This document shows, in pieces, positions 33,256 through 35,899 of a stretch of 35,899 bases of DNA (positions are counted from its first letter, which is position 1; each line of letters starts with the position of its first letter). Under the pieces are notes generated by a model that worked only from the letters and a program-made list of their open reading frames with translations, was not told where the DNA came from and did not search any database. The DNA comes from Gammaproteobacteria bacterium (GTDB taxonomy: Bacteria > Pseudomonadota > Gammaproteobacteria > SG8-11), in contig JAADIM010000115.1 in assembly GCA_013151345.1 (NCBI GenBank), positions 1-35,899 on the forward strand. Reading direction: 5' to 3'. Both the position numbers and the translations under genes were made by a program.

Positions 33256-33957
33256 TCACTCATTTGCAGCATATTTTAAAAGTGGAGAACCTCGTTTTTT
33301 CAGGGCTTTGAGATAGGTAGATTCATCATATGGCTTGTTGTCTTTCCAACACCTAAAAGCAATCCTGATCCATTTAAATGCCAATGCACGAATGACAGTA
33401 TTATGGGGTTTGCCTTTGCTAATTTGTTGATCGTAATAAGCCTTCGCCCAGAAAGAATAACGAATCGTTAACCCAGCCCATTCGACGAACGTTTGCCGTA
33501 AAAATGTTGGGCAACTGTACCTCCAATGAGTCCATTTCTTTTGCCCACTCTGCTCAGTCACAGGCGCGATACCGGCATATTTCTGTAAGTCTGATGTACA
33601 GTGATAGCGTTCTCGATTTACCCCAAAGGCGACGAGTAGGTGCGGCGTGAGTTGAGGCCCGGCACCTGGAAAGCGGTTAAAAATATTTTGGTCCTCTAAC
33701 GTTTTGTAAAGCTGTCTAATTTCACGGTCCATACGATCAATTGATTCGATGAGTAATTTGAATTGAGGGATTAGCACTTCGATCATGATCCGATTGGGTT
33801 CTATTACACCCGAATCATTGGTTAAAGCCTGCGCGGATTTAATATCCGAAAACCGTTTTTCATTTACTGCAGGATAACGTGAGTTATGCTGGTTAAAGAA
33901 ATTAAATAGCGTTTGTTTGCGTGCTTTTTTGATTGCCGCGAGAGTGAAAGTTCGGGG
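33256..33957 (-). pseudogene. IS110-family transposase, C-terminal half
   Basis: The open frame extends upstream of the track's start (33786) without a stop to about 33957 (TLAAIKKARKQTLFNFFNQH, then VIEPNRIMIEVLIPQF). It contains the IS116/IS110/IS902 C-terminal domain: FPGAGPQLTPHLLVAFGVNR, LQKYAGIAPVTEQSGQKKW, and a Lys/Arg-rich tail. The N-terminal DEDD catalytic domain is missing, cut at the REP-type hairpin. It is not mobile on its own. Confidence 0.75.
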
Positions 33958-33962
33958 GACAC

Positions 33963-34020
33963 GAGTTCTGGGGACACAATACTAAATTCCGTGAAACTAA
34001 ATATTGTGTCCCCAGAACTC
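33963..34020. repeat. REP-type hairpin with 19-bp arms
   Basis: GAGTTCTGGGGACACAATA and its exact complement TATTGTGTCCCCAGAACTC flank a 20-base centre. The GAxTTCTGGGGACAC core is that of the hairpins carried by REP-associated tyrosine transposase (RAYT) elements in gammaproteobacteria. Part of the motif (GGGGGACACGA) is repeated just outside at 33955. No transposase of that type is present. Confidence 0.7.
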
Positions 34021-34469
34021 ACACCACGGTGCGATGACTGAAATCATCAGCGTTCATTCCAAGGCCCACCCCGGCCCAGTAGTGGCCGATACCCGGCGCA
34101 GACCAGACCGTTTGGGCGGGTCACCGACAGGCTGAGACTTTTTACCTCCTGCCCGATTTTAATCGTCGTAGGCGCAAGAGTAAAAGTCCGGTATTTCAAT
34201 TCATACCATACCCGTAGTAATGGATTATGATTGTCAATAGGGATTGTCATCATGCCGGAGAAATACGTCAGGTCCCTCCTGGCGGTGAAACCCGACTCGC
34301 CTAATCCGTTAGGATCATTAATCCATAGTTGTGCTACATTCCAACCCAGGCCATACCTTGTATTAGTTTGACCTACCGCAGACTGGAAAAATAACGAAAA
34401 GGCGATACCCATCAAAACATAAAACAGGTATTTTTTCTTTATGCTCTTATCCATACATAACCTATCCAT
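34019..34469 (-). pseudogene. Exported beta-rich protein with a C-terminal frameshift
   Basis: The track frame (34047-34469) has a signal peptide (KKYLFYVLMGIAFSLFFQSA) and a beta-rich body (YGLGWNVAQLWINDPNG, VWYELKYRTFTLAPTTIKIG) but ends abruptly. After a shift of one base near 34105-34125 the next frame gives GIGHYWAGVGLGMNADDFSH and RTVV with a TGA at 34019, a natural-looking C-terminus. It may be an outer-membrane or periplasmic protein; family not recognised. The likely start is the second ATG (34454). It could be a sequencing error, but the surrounding decay favours a pseudogene. Confidence 0.55.
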
Positions 34470-34930
34470 ACAGCTTGTTTATGCGGGCCTGCAATTCTAT
34501 AGACGCCATTGGCGTACCGCATACGACGACTAATATTTCCCAGTGCTGTTTTCACGCGGGAGGAAATGTGTTTCTCCATCAAAATCTAAGCCTATTGTCC
34601 ATCTTTATATAGGTAAGCGAATTACAGGAGACTTAAAATTGAGTTAATGTAAGATTTAATATCAATCTTTTAGAGCGGGGAGGGGAGGCCTGATCTTCTT
34701 GCGGTATTTGCTAGTCAGGCCCTGAGCCGACTATTGCGTATTTCTTACTCATTGGGTATTCTGTCTTTGAATCTTCACGCAAACGCGGCATGGGCGGGTA
34801 TTAGAATAAATTCACCGTGTGTCTCAGCCGCCTTGTGGGCTCGTTCTCATTGACGTTACTAGCAGATAACTGCGGCTATTTATCTTTTATTCCACCATGA
34901 GTGCACCATAGGAATCTATAACGCTCACTA
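34470..34930. other. Intergenic stretch, no certain gene
   Basis: A 46-codon minus-strand ORF (34439-34579: MEKHISSRVKTALGNISRRM...) begins here, but it has no good ribosome site and overlaps the next gene, so it is not called. A weak inverted repeat (GGCCTGA/TCAGGCC) lies near 34690-34720, between the DUF4760-type gene and the exported-protein pseudogene. Nothing else is recognised. Confidence 0.4.
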
Positions 34931-35584
34931 TCAGGTAGACCACCTCTCCTTTAAACGAAGGAGATTGCCATAATAATCTGAGTCTTTTTCCTCACCATCT
35001 TTTTTTAACTCTCTTGCCATTTTAATAAACAATTCAGCCCGTTTACAATTATTTAAAATAATTCCGCGTAAACAAGTTTTTAATAATGTTTCATCAAGAT
35101 CGCCACTTAAAATACCTGCAGCAATAAATTCATAATAATTAAGCAAATATTTCATTGCGTCTAAAGATTCAGTTTTGTCTTTACCGAGGTCACCCGATAA
35201 ATATTCATCTATATCCTTTTGTGGCACACATATGAGCTTTGGATTTTCTGGGTAGGACTTCGCCGTCTTTTCTCTATACCCTTTAAATGTATCGCTTAAT
35301 CTGGATTGCAGTAAAATATTGATAGTATGCTGTTTCGTAGAATTGTAGAGTGATACTCCGGCAGCAACGAGCCATCCCGTCAGCGCGACCAACATACTGA
35401 AAAAAATGATAACTGGTGTCAGGGTCACATCATCAGCAATTAAAAACATTATAATACTTATAAAAACAACTACTAAAGCCATCATCAGTCCAAATAAGAA
35501 CAAACGATCCACAGCTTTATTTGGAAGTTTTTTAAAGCACTCGGGAAGTTTCTGAAAATACTCTTTGAGTTTTTGAAAACACAT
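34931..35584 (-). CDS. DUF4760-type membrane protein
   Basis: A 217-residue protein with two adjacent membrane helices (residues about 28-50 and 57-80) and a helical cytosolic C-terminus. The pattern TINILLQSRLSDTFKGYREK, AMKYLLNYYEFIAAGILSGD and LDETLLKTCLRGIILNNC resembles DUF4760 proteins (L-L-N-x-x-E-F-x-A-x-G-I). The first 20 residues carry a repeated F-x-K-L-P/K pattern (FQKLKEYFQKLPECFKKLPN). No function is known for the family. There is no clear ribosome site; the upstream terminator and tiny ORF may regulate it. Confidence 0.65.
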   Translation of the reverse strand: MCFQKLKEYFQKLPECFKKLPNKAVDRLFLFGLMMALVVVFISIIMFLIADDVTLTPVIIFFSMLVALTGWLVAAGVSLYNSTKQHTINILLQSRLSDTFKGYREKTAKSYPENPKLICVPQKDIDEYLSGDLGKDKTESLDAMKYLLNYYEFIAAGILSGDLDETLLKTCLRGIILNNCKRAELFIKMARELKKDGEEKDSDYYGNLLRLKERWST

Positions 35585-35614
35585 AAAATTAAGTTTTCTA
35601 GATTGTATTATCCA

Positions 35615-35640
35615 TAAAAAAACCCCGTATTCGACGGGGC
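35615..35640 (-). terminator. Terminator between leader region and DUF4760-type gene
   Basis: On the minus strand GCCCCGT-CGAAT-ACGGGG is followed by a run of seven T. The end lies about 30 bases before the DUF4760-type ATG, so it can act as an intrinsic attenuator of that gene, or end a small RNA. Confidence 0.75.
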
Positions 35641-35678
35641 TTTTGACTCATATAAACATTAGATTGTGGCCTGAGAAA

Positions 35679-35711
35679 CTATCCTCCAAAACCTTCGCTT
35701 ATCTTGTTCAT
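35679..35711 (-). CDS. Ten-codon ORF, leader peptide candidate
   Basis: MNKISEGFGG then TAG, with TAGGAAT about seven bases before the ATG. It is too short for the ORF track. It lies about 26 bases after the predicted transcription start and 38 bases before the terminator hairpin, the layout of a leader peptide or a small-RNA reading frame. The peptide ends in Gly-Gly, with no run of a single regulatory amino acid. Coding status is unproven. Confidence 0.35.
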   Translation of the reverse strand: MNKISEGFGG

Positions 35712-35743
35712 TTGATTATTCCTAATTAATTAACTTGCTTAAT

Positions 35744-35771
35744 ATGATACGCCTTCATCGAGACATGTCAA
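35744..35771 (-). promoter_or_regulatory. Sigma-70 promoter, near consensus
   Basis: On the minus strand TTGACA (perfect -35) lies 16 bases from TATCAT (-10, one or two mismatches). Transcription would start near 35737 and run to the ten-codon ORF and terminator, giving a transcript of about 120 bases or, if read through, the DUF4760-type mRNA. Confidence 0.6.
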
Positions 35772-35899
35772 TCTACTACAACATCGGCCTAGCTATTTAA
35801 ACCTTTAAATAGGTAAAATATCAATGAGTTAGATGTGTTTATATGCCTGATAAGTATATGATTATACGATATTTGCACCCAGCTCTGTGTTTCGGACCA
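35772..35899. other. Right end of window, nothing recognised
   Basis: AT-rich sequence with no gene start or stop that I can support; a gene may begin beyond the edge. Confidence 0.4.

Noticed and set aside
34439-34579. 46-codon basic peptide (MEKHISSRVKTALG...)
   Set aside because: No clear ribosome site, and it overlaps the start of the exported-protein gene in another frame; mentioned in the gap note only.

Overview
The window looks like a chromosomal segment of an AT-leaning gammaproteobacterium. The evidence is the dxs-queD-folE2 group, a FimX-like c-di-GMP protein, the TIGR03545/TIGR03546 pair, a QseB/QseC-type two-component pair and proteobacterial insertion-sequence and REP-hairpin debris. 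Genus cannot be read from the sequence; an aquatic or sediment lineage is only a guess. TGA is a normal stop here, because several intact genes end in it.

Layout. (1) 1-1700: the 5' end of a WAIQ-repeat protein leaving the window, then gene debris (a C2-like fragment and a TM2-like remnant). (2) 1708-12567: a cassette made of a DUF6916-type protein, a divergent GNAT acetyltransferase, three tandem tail-collar (Mdp-type) proteins, a sulfotransferase-like protein, and a giant exported surface protein. The giant protein has DUF4347, Calx-beta, cadherin-like, thrombospondin-3 and choice-of-anchor-U regions plus a GlyGly-CTERM-like tail, and is split by one frameshift. No other phage genes are present. 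(3) 12568-13600: a decayed exported-protein gene cut by a 222-bp foldback MITE with a TTAAT target duplication. (4) 13607-18595: the TIGR03545/TIGR03546 pair, a ferredoxin-reductase-globin-zinc-ribbon fusion, and a YkgJ-type cysteine-cluster protein. (5) 18619-23717: a minus-strand signalling module in the order CvnD/MglA-like small GTPase, ABC-ATPase fused to a dual-specificity phosphatase, Roadblock-like protein, Roadblock/LC7 protein, FimX-like degenerate REC-PAS-GGDEF-EAL protein. (6) 24188-27508: a two-domain multicopper oxidase followed by an OmpR-type regulator and its kinase, with a G9 tract at the regulator's ribosome-binding site. (7) 27851-31053: dxs-queD-folE2. (8) 31118-34469: a second MITE, then a graveyard (IS4-like and IS110 remnants, a decayed overlapping two-gene pair, a REP-type hairpin, a frameshifted exported protein). 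(9) 34931-35899: a DUF4760-type membrane protein preceded by a strong promoter, a 10-codon ORF and a terminator, which looks like a leader or attenuator.

The best candidates for undescribed systems are the GTPase/Roadblock/ABC-phosphatase/FimX-like module, the tail-collar/sulfotransferase/DUF4347 surface cassette, and the MITE pair, whose hairpin arms differ in sequence between copies but still pair within each copy. All functional statements are read from motifs by eye; no searches were run.
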